From SHLQ01 sp964517125 (GTDB taxonomy: Bacteria > Actinomycetota > Acidimicrobiia > Acidimicrobiales > SHLQ01), in contig CAZFBD010000016.1 in the NCBI GenBank assembly GCA_964517125.1, forward strand, positions 1 to 64,000: DNA of 64,000 nucleotides, in the 5' to 3' direction. Positions 1 through 8,628 of the stretch are shown piece after piece. The first letter of the stretch is position 1. Each line of letters starts with the position of its first letter. A program made the position numbers and the translations under genes. Under the pieces are notes generated by a model. That model was not told the DNA's origin, did no database searches, and saw only the letters and a list, made by a program, of their open reading frames with translations.

Positions 1-1601
1 AGGTCGTTGTGCCAACGCTTGGGGTCCCAGTGCTCGGTTGCCTTCGCTTCTTCCCGCAGATCCAGGATCGCCTGTTCGCCAACCTTGTAACTGATCGCTT
101 GACCGGGCCACCCGAAATAGCGAGTCGCCTCACTGTCACATTCGTCGGGGGTGAGGAAGCCGCGAATTCGAAGGAGCTCCACGGCGAGTGCGTGGGTCCA
201 CGCTTCCCCCGGGTGGAACCAGCTGTCGTCGGGAATCGGGTAGCCGCAGTGCACGCCAATGTCGATCACGATCCGGCTGGCCCGGAAGAGCTTGCTGACC
301 ACGAGCCCAATCTCGTACTCCGGCTTCTCCAGGTAGCCGAGCTCGCCCATCAGGTGTTCGGCGTAGAGCGCCCAGCCTTCTCCGGACCCCGGGTACCAGA
401 CGACCATGCGATGGAACCGGCTGAGCAGGTCGGCTCGGCTGAACTGCACACCAACCTGCAGGTGGTGGCCGGGGAAGCCCTCGTGATACGCGGTGGTGAT
501 CTCGCCAAAGAGCGGGAAGAAGGTGCGGTCCGGCACGGGATACCAGACGGCACCGGCGCGGCTGAAGTCCTCGGACGGCGGTGTGTAGTACGGCGCAAGT
601 GAGCCGCCGCTCTCATCGACCTTCACATCGATCGTTCGGATCTGGTCGGGAACGTCGAAGTGTTCACCAGCCAGCTGTTCGAGCGCCTGGGCCTGCCGGT
701 TTCGCATGATCGTCAGGAACTCATCCAGGCTGTTCGCCGCCATGTCGGGGTCGGTGGCGAGTCGTTCCATCACAGCTTCCGGGGTGGCGTCGGGGTCGAT
801 TTGGGGTGTGATCTCCTCGAGCCGCGCCCACAACCGTTCGATCTCGGACCATCCCCATGCGTAGGTGGCAACCGGGTCGAAGTCGGCGACGCCGAGCCAG
901 GTCCGTGCGGCTTCCCGGTATCGGGCTTCGCCAACACCATCGGCCTCGGGTGCGCCGGGTCGGTAGTCAGCCTCCAGCCAATCGGCGAAGGCACCGAACT
1001 GCGTGCGGGCATGCTCGATGGCTGCAGCGAGTTCGGCCCGCTGCGCGGCATCAGCAACGGTCTCGTCGTGGGCAACGAGCAACCGCAGGATCGACGCATC
1101 GTCGGCCGTGTTCGATCGGGCTTGTCGGATTCCTTCATCGACCTGCCGGATGGCCACGTGTTCGCCCGCTGCCGCTCCGGCGGCAAGGCTTGTTTGGTAT
1201 CCGCCGATGGCTTGGTCGATCGTGGCCAGACGTGCGATCACATCGGCCCACTGCTCCGGCGTGTCCTTTGCCATGAGGTCGATGACCTGTCGGATGGACT
1301 GCAGCCCGGACGCAATGCTGTTGAGGTCGCGGCGGTGATGTCCGGCATCGGCCTGGGCGATCCAGAGCTGCAACTCGTCGAGCAACACGTCTCGGGCGAG
1401 CGTCTCGTCCGGTCCGGACACTGATGTGGACTCCGCCTCCGCAAGGAGCTCACTCCACATCGCCCGACGCGCAGCAACACCTTCGGGCGAGAGGTCGGTC
1501 CAGCGGTCATCGAATCCGTCGATGCCCATGAACGTGGCGGTCAGCGGGTCGGACTCGGCGACGCTGTCTGTGGCGCGATCACAAAGTTCGTAAATGCTCA
1601 T
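1..1601 (-). CDS. DUF885 family protein (putative metal-dependent hydrolase), 3' end outside window
   Basis: The complementary strand is open from the ATG at 1601 to the left edge (about 533 codons), so the C-terminus is missing. Motifs typical of DUF885 proteins are visible: AYHEGFPGHHLQ near residue 370, a YAEHLMGELGY segment soon after, and YFGWPGQAISYKVGEQ near residue 500. The family is thought to contain zinc-peptidase-like hydrolases because of the HE...GHH arrangement, but no substrate is established. No signal peptide is seen, so a cytoplasmic location is likely. The gene heads a leftward run; the next gene upstream starts with its own overlap pair at 1850. Family assignment is firm, biochemical role is not. 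Confidence 0.85.
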   Translation of the reverse strand, partial: MSIYELCDRATDSVAESDPLTATFMGIDGFDDRWTDLSPEGVAARRAMWSELLAEAESTSVSGPDETLARDVLLDELQLWIAQADAGHHRRDLNSIASGLQSIRQVIDLMAKDTPEQWADVIARLATIDQAIGGYQTSLAAGAAAGEHVAIRQVDEGIRQARSNTADDASILRLLVAHDETVADAAQRAELAAAIEHARTQFGAFADWLEADYRPGAPEADGVGEARYREAARTWLGVADFDPVATYAWGWSEIERLWARLEEITPQIDPDATPEAVMERLATDPDMAANSLDEFLTIMRNRQAQALEQLAGEHFDVPDQIRTIDVKVDESGGSLAPYYTPPSEDFSRAGAVWYPVPDRTFFPLFGEITTAYHEGFPGHHLQVGVQFSRADLLSRFHRMVVWYPGSGEGWALYAEHLMGELGYLEKPEYEIGLVVSKLFRASRIVIDIGVHCGYPIPDDSWFHPGEAWTHALAVELLRIRGFLTPDECDSEATRYFGWPGQAISYKVGEQAILDLREEAKATEHWDPKRWHND

Positions 1602-1628
1602 GGACCCGATCGTAGACCGGGGTGACCG

Positions 1629-1853
1629 TCACCCGATTCGGCGACTGAAGTAGACCCGGGTGTAGCCGTCGTCGATGCCCCGATGTGCCTCCACGAAGCC
1701 GCGCCGGGGATCGGCGATGAGCGCGTGATAGTCGTCGAGCATCGGTGCCGGCTTGCGTCCGATCGCCTCGATGTACTGGGTATAGGCGTCATCGATCGTG
1801 GCGACAACCCAGGCATGGTCGTCGGCGATGGCGGGTCTGCACGTCAGGCTCAT
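1629..1853 (-). pseudogene. GNAT acetyltransferase with an internal deletion
   Basis: The reading frame gives only 74 residues. Residues 1-50 look like the N-terminus of a GNAT N-acetyltransferase (ending IGRKPAPMLDDYHALI), and the last 22 residues (FVEAHRGIDDGYTRVYFSRR) look like the extreme C-terminus of the same family. The central acetyl-CoA binding core, about 90-100 residues in normal members, is absent, and the two ends are joined in frame. The start is set by an ATGA overlap with the stop of the upstream glycosylase gene. Without the pyrophosphate-binding loop the product should be inactive. The alternative is an assembly collapse or a small unrelated protein. Confidence 0.55.
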
Positions 1854-2428
1854 TGCGCCGGCTCCAACGGAATGCCGGCGGCCCGGGCCGGTTCGGCGTA
1901 GGCCACAGCGAGTGAGGCAGCGGTCTCGTGGGCGTTGAGTCCGGACGGGTTGGGCACAACCCACAGCCGGCTGCCCTCGAAGTCTTCGTCCTGCTCCCCC
2001 ATCACCGCCTTCGGTTTCTTGAATGCGGAGCGATAGGCGGTGATTCCCGCAACGGCGACCACAGCGGGTCGTTGCTCGGAGACGAAACGACGGAGTCGTT
2101 CACCGCCTTCGCGCAGCTCTGCAGTGGACAGCTCAGATGCCTTGGCGGTTGTTCGATGCGCGACGTTTGAGATGCCGATACCGCGGGCGAGAAGATGGGT
2201 GCGGTCGTCGTCCGACATTCCTTCGCTTCGATCGATGGTTCGTGTGATGACTCCGGCCATGGTCAGCGCCGGATAGAAGCGGTTGCCCGGATGCGCGAAG
2301 TGCGTTTGGGTCGCTGCCGTCCACAGGCCGGGGTTGATGCCGACGAACAGCAACTTCAGGCCCGGACCGACGAGGTCGGGTACGGTCGAGTCCCGAAACG
2401 ATTCCAGTTCCTCACGGGTGAATCCCAT
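1850..2428 (-). CDS. mug: G/U mismatch-specific DNA glycosylase (Mug family)
   Basis: This enzyme removes uracil (and some alkylated cytosines) from mismatches with guanine, starting base-excision repair. The 192-residue protein carries the Mug catalytic motif GINPGLWTA at about residues 31-39 and the second motif NPSGLNAHE at about 160-168; both match the MUG branch of uracil-DNA glycosylases, where an Asn replaces the catalytic Asp of UNG. Length is normal for the family (about 165-200). It overlaps the shrunken GNAT gene by 4 bases, so the two were once co-transcribed. It is divergent from the DUF1801 gene with only 17 bases between starts. Confidence 0.9.
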   Translation of the reverse strand: MGFTREELESFRDSTVPDLVGPGLKLLFVGINPGLWTAATQTHFAHPGNRFYPALTMAGVITRTIDRSEGMSDDDRTHLLARGIGISNVAHRTTAKASELSTAELREGGERLRRFVSEQRPAVVAVAGITAYRSAFKKPKAVMGEQDEDFEGSRLWVVPNPSGLNAHETAASLAVAYAEPARAAGIPLEPAQ

Positions 2429-2445
2429 CGAAAGGAGTCTTCCTC

Positions 2446-2874
2446 ATGGCGGAGAACAAGACCGTACCGACAGACGTCGATCCATTGGATTTCATCGCAC
2501 AGGTCGACCACGCCGGCCGGCGCGAAGACGCCGAGGTGCTGTTGGACCTGATGGGCCGCGTGACCGGCTTTCCGGCGCAGATGTGGGGCCCCTCCATCAT
2601 CGGCTTCGGCCGGTATCACTACGTGTACGAATCTGGCCGGGAGGGCGACTTCCTCATGGTTGGATTCTCGCCCCGCAAGGCGAACATGGTCGTGTACCTG
2701 CTGCCCGGCTACGACGATCTTCAGGACGAACTCGAACGGCTGGGCAAACACAAGATGGGTGCCAGTTGTCTCTACCTCGGACGGTTGAAGAACATCGATC
2801 TCTCCGTGCTTGAAGAAATGGTGGCCGGCGCCGTTGCATCACTTCAGGCCACGCACGACACATTTCCCGAGTAG
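2446..2874 (+). CDS. DUF1801 domain protein
   Basis: A 142-residue cytoplasmic protein of the DUF1801 (YdhG-like) fold. Visible landmarks are the opening helix with PLDFIAQVD, the MWGPSIIGFGRYHYVYESGR segment, the FSPRKANMVVYLLPGY strand pair and the KHKMGASCLYLGRLKNID turn, all typical of the family. An SD-like GAAAGGAG lies just before the ATG. The function of the family is unknown; members bind small ligands in some structures but no reaction is established. It faces away from the mug gene and converges on the SDR gene that follows. Confidence 0.85.
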   Translation: MAENKTVPTDVDPLDFIAQVDHAGRREDAEVLLDLMGRVTGFPAQMWGPSIIGFGRYHYVYESGREGDFLMVGFSPRKANMVVYLLPGYDDLQDELERLGKHKMGASCLYLGRLKNIDLSVLEEMVAGAVASLQATHDTFPE

Positions 2875-2887
2875 CCCTCCGGCTGCG

Positions 2888-3616
2888 TCATCCGAGCAGT
2901 TCCAGACCGCCGACGGTGCCGTTGTCCCAGTTCGTCTGCTGTGAGATCGACCAGATCGCCGCACCCACCTCGCCAGCATCGGCCAGGTTGCCGTCGGCGT
3001 GCAGCGATTGGAAACGCTCCAGGTTGGGGAAGCCGCCCACATCGCTGCTTCGAATCTGTTCCTGCATGCCGGTATCAACCACTCCGGGCGCAAGTGCGAG
3101 GGCCCGGACCAGGTCCGCTCGGTCGGCCTGCTCCACTCCAACGGTTCGGACCCACATGTCGACGGCCGCCTTCGAGGCGCAGTAGCTGCTCCACCCCGGG
3201 TACGGGTTCTTGCCGGCGCCTGATGAGAGTTGCACGAGCACGGTCGGAAGGTTCGTTCGAGTCGCGGTTCGAATGACGGCATCGCCCAACGCCTGTGGCG
3301 CTGCGCTGTTGAGCAGAATGTTGCGCTCGTAGTCATCGGCGTCGACCTCGCCCGCGAAGCCGACGGGGTTGATCATGGCCGCGTTGTGGATGACGGTCAG
3401 ACGCTCCGGGTTCTCTGCATCGACCAACGAATCGAGCCAAGCGGCGAACGCCGACCAGCTGGACGGCTCGGCCAAATCAGCAACCAGTTCATCGGCCACG
3501 CCCGTCGCCGTGCGGTTGCATGCGGTGACACGAACGCCAGCTGAAGCTGCCGCAGTGGCGATACCCGCGCCGATTCCGCGCGATGAACCGGTGATGACAA
3601 CAAGGTGTGAAGACAT
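2888..3616 (-). CDS. Short-chain dehydrogenase/reductase (SDR)
   Basis: A 242-residue classical SDR. The NAD(P)-binding glycine motif TGSSRGIG is at residues 10-17, the NNAG-equivalent is HNAAMINP near 78, and the catalytic Ser...Tyr-x-x-x-Lys is LSSGAGKNPYPGWSSYCASK near 130-150. The second half resembles sepiapterin reductase and benzil reductase (YueD) type SDRs rather than fatty-acid reductases. The substrate cannot be read from sequence. Start at 3616 gives the standard N-terminal beta strand directly. It is divergent from the class II aldolase-like gene with a 40-base spacer. Confidence 0.88.
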   Translation of the reverse strand: MSSHLVVITGSSRGIGAGIATAAASAGVRVTACNRTATGVADELVADLAEPSSWSAFAAWLDSLVDAENPERLTVIHNAAMINPVGFAGEVDADDYERNILLNSAAPQALGDAVIRTATRTNLPTVLVQLSSGAGKNPYPGWSSYCASKAAVDMWVRTVGVEQADRADLVRALALAPGVVDTGMQEQIRSSDVGGFPNLERFQSLHADGNLADAGEVGAAIWSISQQTNWDNGTVGGLELLG

Positions 3617-3656
3617 GAAGCGAGCCTAGAAGCCAGTGCGGTGCCACACTGGCCAG

Positions 3657-4373
3657 ATGGACGACGCGATGGAACTCGAACGCCAGAAACGAAAGCGAGA
3701 AGTCGCACTCGGCTATCGCATCTTCGCAAGTCTCCGCTGGGGAGATCTTGGCGACGGACACATCACGGCCCGCGATCCCGAGCTCACCGACCACATGTGG
3801 TTGCTCCGGTTTCCGTGCGGCTTCGAGGAAGCCACCGTCGACGATCTGGTTCTGGTGCGTCCCGACGGAACCACCACCTGCGGCACACCGATCAACCTCA
3901 CCGCCTACCACATCCATCATCCGATTCATGCGGCTCGTCCCGACGTGACCGGAGTCGCACACACCCACACCCCGTGGGGCACACCATTCAGTGCCACCGG
4001 GTGGCCGATCCGGGCGATCACCCAGGAGGCGTGCACCTTCCACGACCGCTGGGCGTTCTTCGACGACGACGAGGTTCAGATTCTCGGCACCCAGGGAGGC
4101 GAACGGATTGCCGCTGCGCTCGGTGACAACCAGGTGGCCATCCTGCGTAGCCACGGCCTGATCAGCACAGGACCCACCGTCGCCGACACGATTGCGGGAT
4201 TTGTTGCGCTCGAACGAGTCACCGAGGCGCTCATGAAGGCACCCGACGCCCCAGCCATCAGCGACGAAGCCGCCCTCGTCGCCCGTGACGATCTGGTCCG
4301 GTACCGGTCGCTGCAGACCGCGTTCAGCTTTCTGGTGAAGCGACACGTTCGCGACGCTTCCGTCGTTGGATGA
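3657..4373 (+). CDS. Class II aldolase/adducin-family protein
   Basis: A cytoplasmic protein of about 238 residues with the class II aldolase/adducin fold. The metal-site histidines are visible in GVAHTHTPWG (two of the three zinc ligands) and in ILRSHGLISTGPTVADTI, which is the third-ligand motif of fuculose-phosphate aldolase relatives. GDGHITARDP near the N-terminus is the usual substrate-pocket loop. Whether it is an aldolase, a decarboxylase or a non-enzymatic relative is not decidable. I choose ATG 3657; a GTG at 3636 would add seven residues with no family support. It ends in an ATGA overlap with the following lipoprotein gene, so the two are probably one operon. Confidence 0.82.
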   Translation: MDDAMELERQKRKREVALGYRIFASLRWGDLGDGHITARDPELTDHMWLLRFPCGFEEATVDDLVLVRPDGTTTCGTPINLTAYHIHHPIHAARPDVTGVAHTHTPWGTPFSATGWPIRAITQEACTFHDRWAFFDDDEVQILGTQGGERIAAALGDNQVAILRSHGLISTGPTVADTIAGFVALERVTEALMKAPDAPAISDEAALVARDDLVRYRSLQTAFSFLVKRHVRDASVVG

Positions 4374-5779
4374 GGTTTGCTCCCCACCGACCCACGACCA
4401 CGCTGCGCAGCACGGCAGCTGCCGCCGTTGCACTGCTTCTTCTGTTCAGCTGCAGCTCCGACGATCGGACCGTTTCGGCCGACTCGTTGGCAGGGGGCGC
4501 CGACCAGGAAGGCACCTCCACTGTCGGCCAACTGCCCGTGGCCACACTCATCGGCAGCATGTCCGATCGAATCGACCAGTCGTCGGCCGAAGCGGTGGCC
4601 GCGAGGTTCGCCGACGCCTGGGCTGCCGACGACTTCCTGACCGTCGCGCAGTTGTTCAGCAACGACGCCAGTCGCGTCATTGGTCGGTCCATTGGCAACC
4701 TGAGCCTCGCCGACATCGCTCGGCCCGGACGCTTCCTGGAACCGCTGGTCTTCGAGGATTTCCACGTCTCCAGTTCCATGTGGACGGCCGACCTTCTGCA
4801 GGCGATCGACCGGCAGGGCCTGTCACCGGTCGACCTGCACCGGACCCGAGAATCGGCGACAGCGACCGACAACGAATCCATCGTTCGATTGACCTTCAGC
4901 AGCGGAGTCGACGTCCTCATCACGACGATGCGGGAGGACGGCCTGTGGTGGGTTTCCGCACTTGCCGAGGACGGCGCGACCGAGACTGGTGAGCTTTACT
5001 CCATCATCGACCCCGCCGCCGGACGTGACTTCGTCTGGTGCGGAGCTGACGAACCGGTCGTCTTGCCGGGAGTCGACTGCGACCGAGTACGGGTCGGTAC
5101 GGCTGGGCTCACCGAAGCCGAACAGGCCGAGGTCGAGTCGCTTCGCGCTGCGGCGATCGACGACCCGTCACAAGCACTCCTCCTGACCCAGAGGCTGCAG
5201 GCACTGTTGGCAGCCGCTCCCGGACAAGTGTGTCGACTCATGCAGGCGGGTCTGGTTCCTGCAGGAGATGCGCAGGTCCGAGCCGCCGAGCTCGAGTCGA
5301 GCACGTGTCCGTCCTTTCCTGCGCTGGAGAACACCTCTCCGGACCGCAGCGGTTGGAGGTACGGCGAACTCGACCTTTCAACTGCCGAAGCGGCGGCACG
5401 AACCATGCAGGATGCCTTCGCGCGAGGCGACTGGTTCGACGTGTGGTTCACCACCAGCCTGGGTGGTCAGCAGGACGTGAACCGCTCGGTGAACAACCTC
5501 GATGTCTCGGGGTTGGTCTCGGACGAAGCAGCACTGGAACTTCTCCGGCTTCCGAGGGGCGGAGACTTCGTGCCTCACCTGTTCGAGGTTGCCGGCCCGG
5601 CGGTGTCGTTGGACGGTGACATCCAGAACCTTTCAGTTGACGGATCCGTCGTCACAGTCACGCTGGACACCGGAGAGTTCAGCCTGGCGATGGCGCAGGA
5701 CACCACCGATGGCAGCTGGCGAGTCCGGGCAATTGCAGGAGGAACCGTCGACCCCGACGGCCCGTTCATGCAGCCCTAG
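4370..5779 (+). CDS. Lipoprotein with two related domains, unknown function
   Basis: The 469-residue product begins with a basic, hydrophobic signal sequence ending in LLLLFSCSS, a plausible lipobox with Cys near residue 28, so it should be an exported lipoprotein. Two similar regions are visible: SSAEAVAARFADAWAADDF near residue 65 and STAEAAARTMQDAFARGDW near 340. Each is followed by a nucleotide-transport-factor-2-like alternation of helix and strand, and each ends with a short strand before a W-V-(S/R)-A motif. This looks like an internal duplication of a cone-shaped ligand-binding fold. No catalytic residue is recognisable. ATG 4370 overlaps the previous stop by 4 bases; it converges on the next gene with a 4-base overlap. 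Confidence 0.75.
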   Translation: MRFAPHRPTTTLRSTAAAAVALLLLFSCSSDDRTVSADSLAGGADQEGTSTVGQLPVATLIGSMSDRIDQSSAEAVAARFADAWAADDFLTVAQLFSNDASRVIGRSIGNLSLADIARPGRFLEPLVFEDFHVSSSMWTADLLQAIDRQGLSPVDLHRTRESATATDNESIVRLTFSSGVDVLITTMREDGLWWVSALAEDGATETGELYSIIDPAAGRDFVWCGADEPVVLPGVDCDRVRVGTAGLTEAEQAEVESLRAAAIDDPSQALLLTQRLQALLAAAPGQVCRLMQAGLVPAGDAQVRAAELESSTCPSFPALENTSPDRSGWRYGELDLSTAEAAARTMQDAFARGDWFDVWFTTSLGGQQDVNRSVNNLDVSGLVSDEAALELLRLPRGGDFVPHLFEVAGPAVSLDGDIQNLSVDGSVVTVTLDTGEFSLAMAQDTTDGSWRVRAIAGGTVDPDGPFMQP

Positions 5780-6888
5780 ACGGCGGCGATGAGGTCGTCG
5801 GTACTGGGATGCCAGGACTCGATCGTCTGCAGGATCCAGAACAGACCGAACGGAATCATCTCCGCCAACTCCAACCAAAGCGTGCGATGTTCAAAGGCGC
5901 CCGGCCAGAGTCCCAACGCTGGTCCACCTGCGACCATGATGACGGCGATGGCGAAGTACCACGGCTCCAACCCAACCCGTTCGCCATCCGGTGGGCGGAA
6001 CCAGGAGATCGCCGCCTGCCTGCTGAACAGGCCGATGCCCACAACCACGACTGTGCCCGCCGCAAGCACCACCCAACCGTCACCCGAGACGAGCCGAACC
6101 AGGCCAACCGCCGCCAGGGTGATGCCAAACACGAGCGCCGACCCCGACAGACCGACCCGAAGCAGGTACCCCCACGACCTTGAGCCGCTTGCGTCGCGCC
6201 GACGACGAACGGAGTTGATCGTGGCCACGAACCAGAGGCAGACGATCAACAGTGCTGCCGACACGTTGTGTGTTCCCTGCGCGCCCCAGACCGCATGCAC
6301 AACGATCAGCAAGCCAATGGCAGCAACCGCAACGCCGAAGCCGACCTTCGTGCTTGTCGTGAAGGCTCCCTGAAGCGCACTCGCTTTGCCCCGCGACGAA
6401 ATGGCGAAGGCCAGAACCAGAGCAAAGCCGGCGGCGGCAACGAGGGCCAGCACGTTGTTCCACTGCATGGCGTCGATCGGCAGGTTGTTCTCGAACAGAT
6501 CCTTGTGCGCCGGTTCGTCGGGAAAGGCCGTGGGCACGAACGCCACGATGGGCGCGCACGATCCGGCGATGTTGAGCGCGATGTCCTCGGGGTCTGTGGT
6601 GCCACGAATCGCCACGAGACAGATACCGATCATGACCATGGCCCCGATGAAGATCGCATGGACCGGGGAGTAGTAGTAGGCGCTCAGTGAGCCGAGCCAG
6701 GACTGGGCATCGAGCGACTGCAGCACCACCGATGCCAGCAACGCAACCACCATCGAGACGATGGCGATACGCAGGTACCGGTACGTCTTGCGGGCGAACT
6801 GCAGAGCTTCGTCGGGTGGACGTACGACCACACGCTCCCGCTGCATTCCCTGGCGAAGTGCATGCATCACCGGAACCATCCTCCTCAT
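5776..6888 (-). CDS. Polytopic membrane protein, DUF998-like N-terminal half
   Basis: A 370-residue protein with about eight hydrophobic segments. The N-terminal half has SAYYYSPVHAIFIGAMV followed by RGTTDPEDIALNIAG and VAFVPTAFPD, the pattern of actinobacterial DUF998-like proteins: a tyrosine-rich loop, then an acidic loop, then a PT motif. The loops between the first helices are negatively charged and probably extracytoplasmic. No transport or enzymatic motif is seen. It is transcribed away from the ABC-F gene from a shared 99-base intergenic region. Confidence 0.65.
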   Translation of the reverse strand: MRRMVPVMHALRQGMQRERVVVRPPDEALQFARKTYRYLRIAIVSMVVALLASVVLQSLDAQSWLGSLSAYYYSPVHAIFIGAMVMIGICLVAIRGTTDPEDIALNIAGSCAPIVAFVPTAFPDEPAHKDLFENNLPIDAMQWNNVLALVAAAGFALVLAFAISSRGKASALQGAFTTSTKVGFGVAVAAIGLLIVVHAVWGAQGTHNVSAALLIVCLWFVATINSVRRRRDASGSRSWGYLLRVGLSGSALVFGITLAAVGLVRLVSGDGWVVLAAGTVVVVGIGLFSRQAAISWFRPPDGERVGLEPWYFAIAVIMVAGGPALGLWPGAFEHRTLWLELAEMIPFGLFWILQTIESWHPSTDDLIAAV

Positions 6889-6932
6889 CCACCGAGCTCC
6901 GACCGCGATGCGAACGTACTACGGTTGAGGTC

Positions 6933-6990
6933 CATGAAGAGCTGAGCCGAGTCCGACCCCGTCCGTTCTCTCCACCAGGAGCTCTTCATG
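6933..6990 (+). promoter_or_regulatory. Long-range hairpin over the ABC-F start codon, with a three-codon upstream ORF
   Basis: CATGAAGAGCT (6933-6943) is a perfect 11-base inverted repeat of AGCTCTTCATG (6980-6990). The right arm contains the ABC-F ATG and the last two bases of its AGGAG ribosome site. The left arm is itself a tiny ORF, ATG AAG AGC TGA (Met-Lys-Ser-stop, 6934-6945). Folding would hide the ABC-F start, and a ribosome stalled on the tiny ORF would open it. Antibiotic-resistance ABC-F genes are often controlled by leader-peptide attenuation, so this is plausible. That it works this way here is inference; the GAGG before the tiny ORF is only 3 bases from its ATG. Confidence 0.5.
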
Positions 6991-8628
6991 TGCGCGCAAC
7001 TCGTGGCCACCTCGCTGTCGTTCAGCTACGGCCCAAACCCCATCATCGACAAGGCAACCTTCACGGTTGCACCAGGCGACCGACTCGGCATCGTGGGCCC
7101 GAACGGAGCGGGAAAGACGACACTCCTTCGCCTACTGGCCGGCGAACTCGAACCCGAGCATGGTTCGGTTGGTGCAATCCCCCGTGACGCATCGGTCGTT
7201 CTCCATCGTCAGATCGTCAACCAACACGACGATCTGGGAGTCGTCGACTGGTTGCTTTGGCGGAGTGGCTCGGCGGCCATCGAGGCCGACTTCGCCGCGG
7301 CCAGCCAGGCGGTCGCCGACGGCGAACCCAATGCGGACGAACGCTACGACCGTGCGCTCGCTCGACTGCTTACGGTCGACCCTTCGACCGTTCAGGAGCG
7401 GGTTGCCATGGCACTCCAGTCCGTGTCGCTCGGTCACCTCGACGCTGCTCAGCCGGTCGTGTCCTTGTCGGGTGGTCAGCGAACCCGACTCCAGCTGGCA
7501 GCGCTCAGCCTGGTGGCGGCCGACGTGCTCTTGCTCGATGAGCCGACCAACGACCTCGACGCTGCCGGGCTGCGCCAACTCGAACAGATCCTCGACCAGC
7601 GTTTCGGTGCGACGGTTGTCGTGTCGCACGATCGTGCATTCCTGGCGTCGTTTGTCACCGGCGTGCTCGAACTCGACGGCCACCACCGCACGATCACACG
7701 GTATGAAGGCGGGTTCGCTGCTTGGCAGGAGCAGCGGGCGACCGCGAGCCGACACGCCGAGGAGGCGTTCGACCAGTGGTCGAACACGCGGGATGAATTG
7801 AAGGAGCGGGCCCAGCGCGAACGGTTGTGGTCGCACAAGGGTGTGGTCGCCGCGAAGAAGTCGGATGAGCCCGATCGTTCCATCCGGTCGATGCGTATCG
7901 AGGCGGGCGAGAAACTCGCCGGGAAAGCGGCGCGCACCGAGCGAGCGCTCGAGCGGCATGACAAGAAGCGGGTCGAGCAGCCGTGGCGAGGGTGGGAGCT
8001 TCGGCTCTCGTTTCCTGCGGTTCCAACCGCCGGTTCCGAGGTGGCTCGTCTCGACGGTGCCGTCGTGCAACGTGGTGCCTTCCGGCTCGGTCCGGTCGAC
8101 GTCGTGTTGACCTCTGGCGATCGGGTCCTGCTGCAGGGTCCAAATGGCGGCGGCAAGACGACACTCATCGATGCGCTGTTCGGATCACTCACCCTGTCAG
8201 GGGGCCACGGCCAGGTCGGACCGGGCACCGTGGTCGGGATCATGCGACAGGGACGAGACATCTTTGGTCCCGAACCGCTGCTCGACGCCTTCATGGAGCG
8301 GAGCGATCTGGACATGGCGGCGGCACGCAGCAATCTGGCCAAGTTGGGGCTCACAACCGACCACGTGGCGAAGGCGGCTCACGAGCTCTCGCCGGGCGAA
8401 CAGACCAGGGCAATTCTGGGGCTGTTCGCGGCGCGTGGCGTCAACACCCTCGTACTCGACGAACCCACCAACCATCTGGATCTCGAAGCGATCGAACAGC
8501 TCGAGGCCGCGCTCGGAGCGTTCGACGGCACGGTGGTGCTCATCACGCACGATCGCCGTATGGCCGAACAATTCGAGACGAACCGCCTGTGGTCCGTGGA
8601 GGACGGCACCTTCACCGAGGTTCAATGA
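6988..8628 (+). CDS. ABC-F family ATPase (ribosome-associated)
   Basis: A 546-residue soluble protein with two ABC ATPase domains and no membrane segment, the hallmark of ABC-F proteins that act at the ribosomal E site to rescue stalled or drug-bound ribosomes. Domain 1 has Walker A GPNGAGKTT (about residue 37), signature LSGGQ and Walker B LLLDEPTNDLD. Domain 2 has GPNGGGKTT (about 387), a variant signature LSPGEQ, and LVLDEPTNHLD. Between them lies a charged linker (about 240-320, rich in Arg, Lys and Glu), the position of the P-site tRNA interaction motif. Whether it gives antibiotic resistance or serves housekeeping translation cannot be told. Its ATG sits inside the hairpin at 6933-6990. 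Confidence 0.92.
   Translation: MCAQLVATSLSFSYGPNPIIDKATFTVAPGDRLGIVGPNGAGKTTLLRLLAGELEPEHGSVGAIPRDASVVLHRQIVNQHDDLGVVDWLLWRSGSAAIEADFAAASQAVADGEPNADERYDRALARLLTVDPSTVQERVAMALQSVSLGHLDAAQPVVSLSGGQRTRLQLAALSLVAADVLLLDEPTNDLDAAGLRQLEQILDQRFGATVVVSHDRAFLASFVTGVLELDGHHRTITRYEGGFAAWQEQRATASRHAEEAFDQWSNTRDELKERAQRERLWSHKGVVAAKKSDEPDRSIRSMRIEAGEKLAGKAARTERALERHDKKRVEQPWRGWELRLSFPAVPTAGSEVARLDGAVVQRGAFRLGPVDVVLTSGDRVLLQGPNGGGKTTLIDALFGSLTLSGGHGQVGPGTVVGIMRQGRDIFGPEPLLDAFMERSDLDMAAARSNLAKLGLTTDHVAKAAHELSPGEQTRAILGLFAARGVNTLVLDEPTNHLDLEAIEQLEAALGAFDGTVVLITHDRRMAEQFETNRLWSVEDGTFTEVQ

Noticed and set aside
8250..8272. GGGAC and GTCCC close together inside the ABC-F gene
   Set aside because: The halves are 12 bases apart, not 4, and lie in conserved coding sequence.
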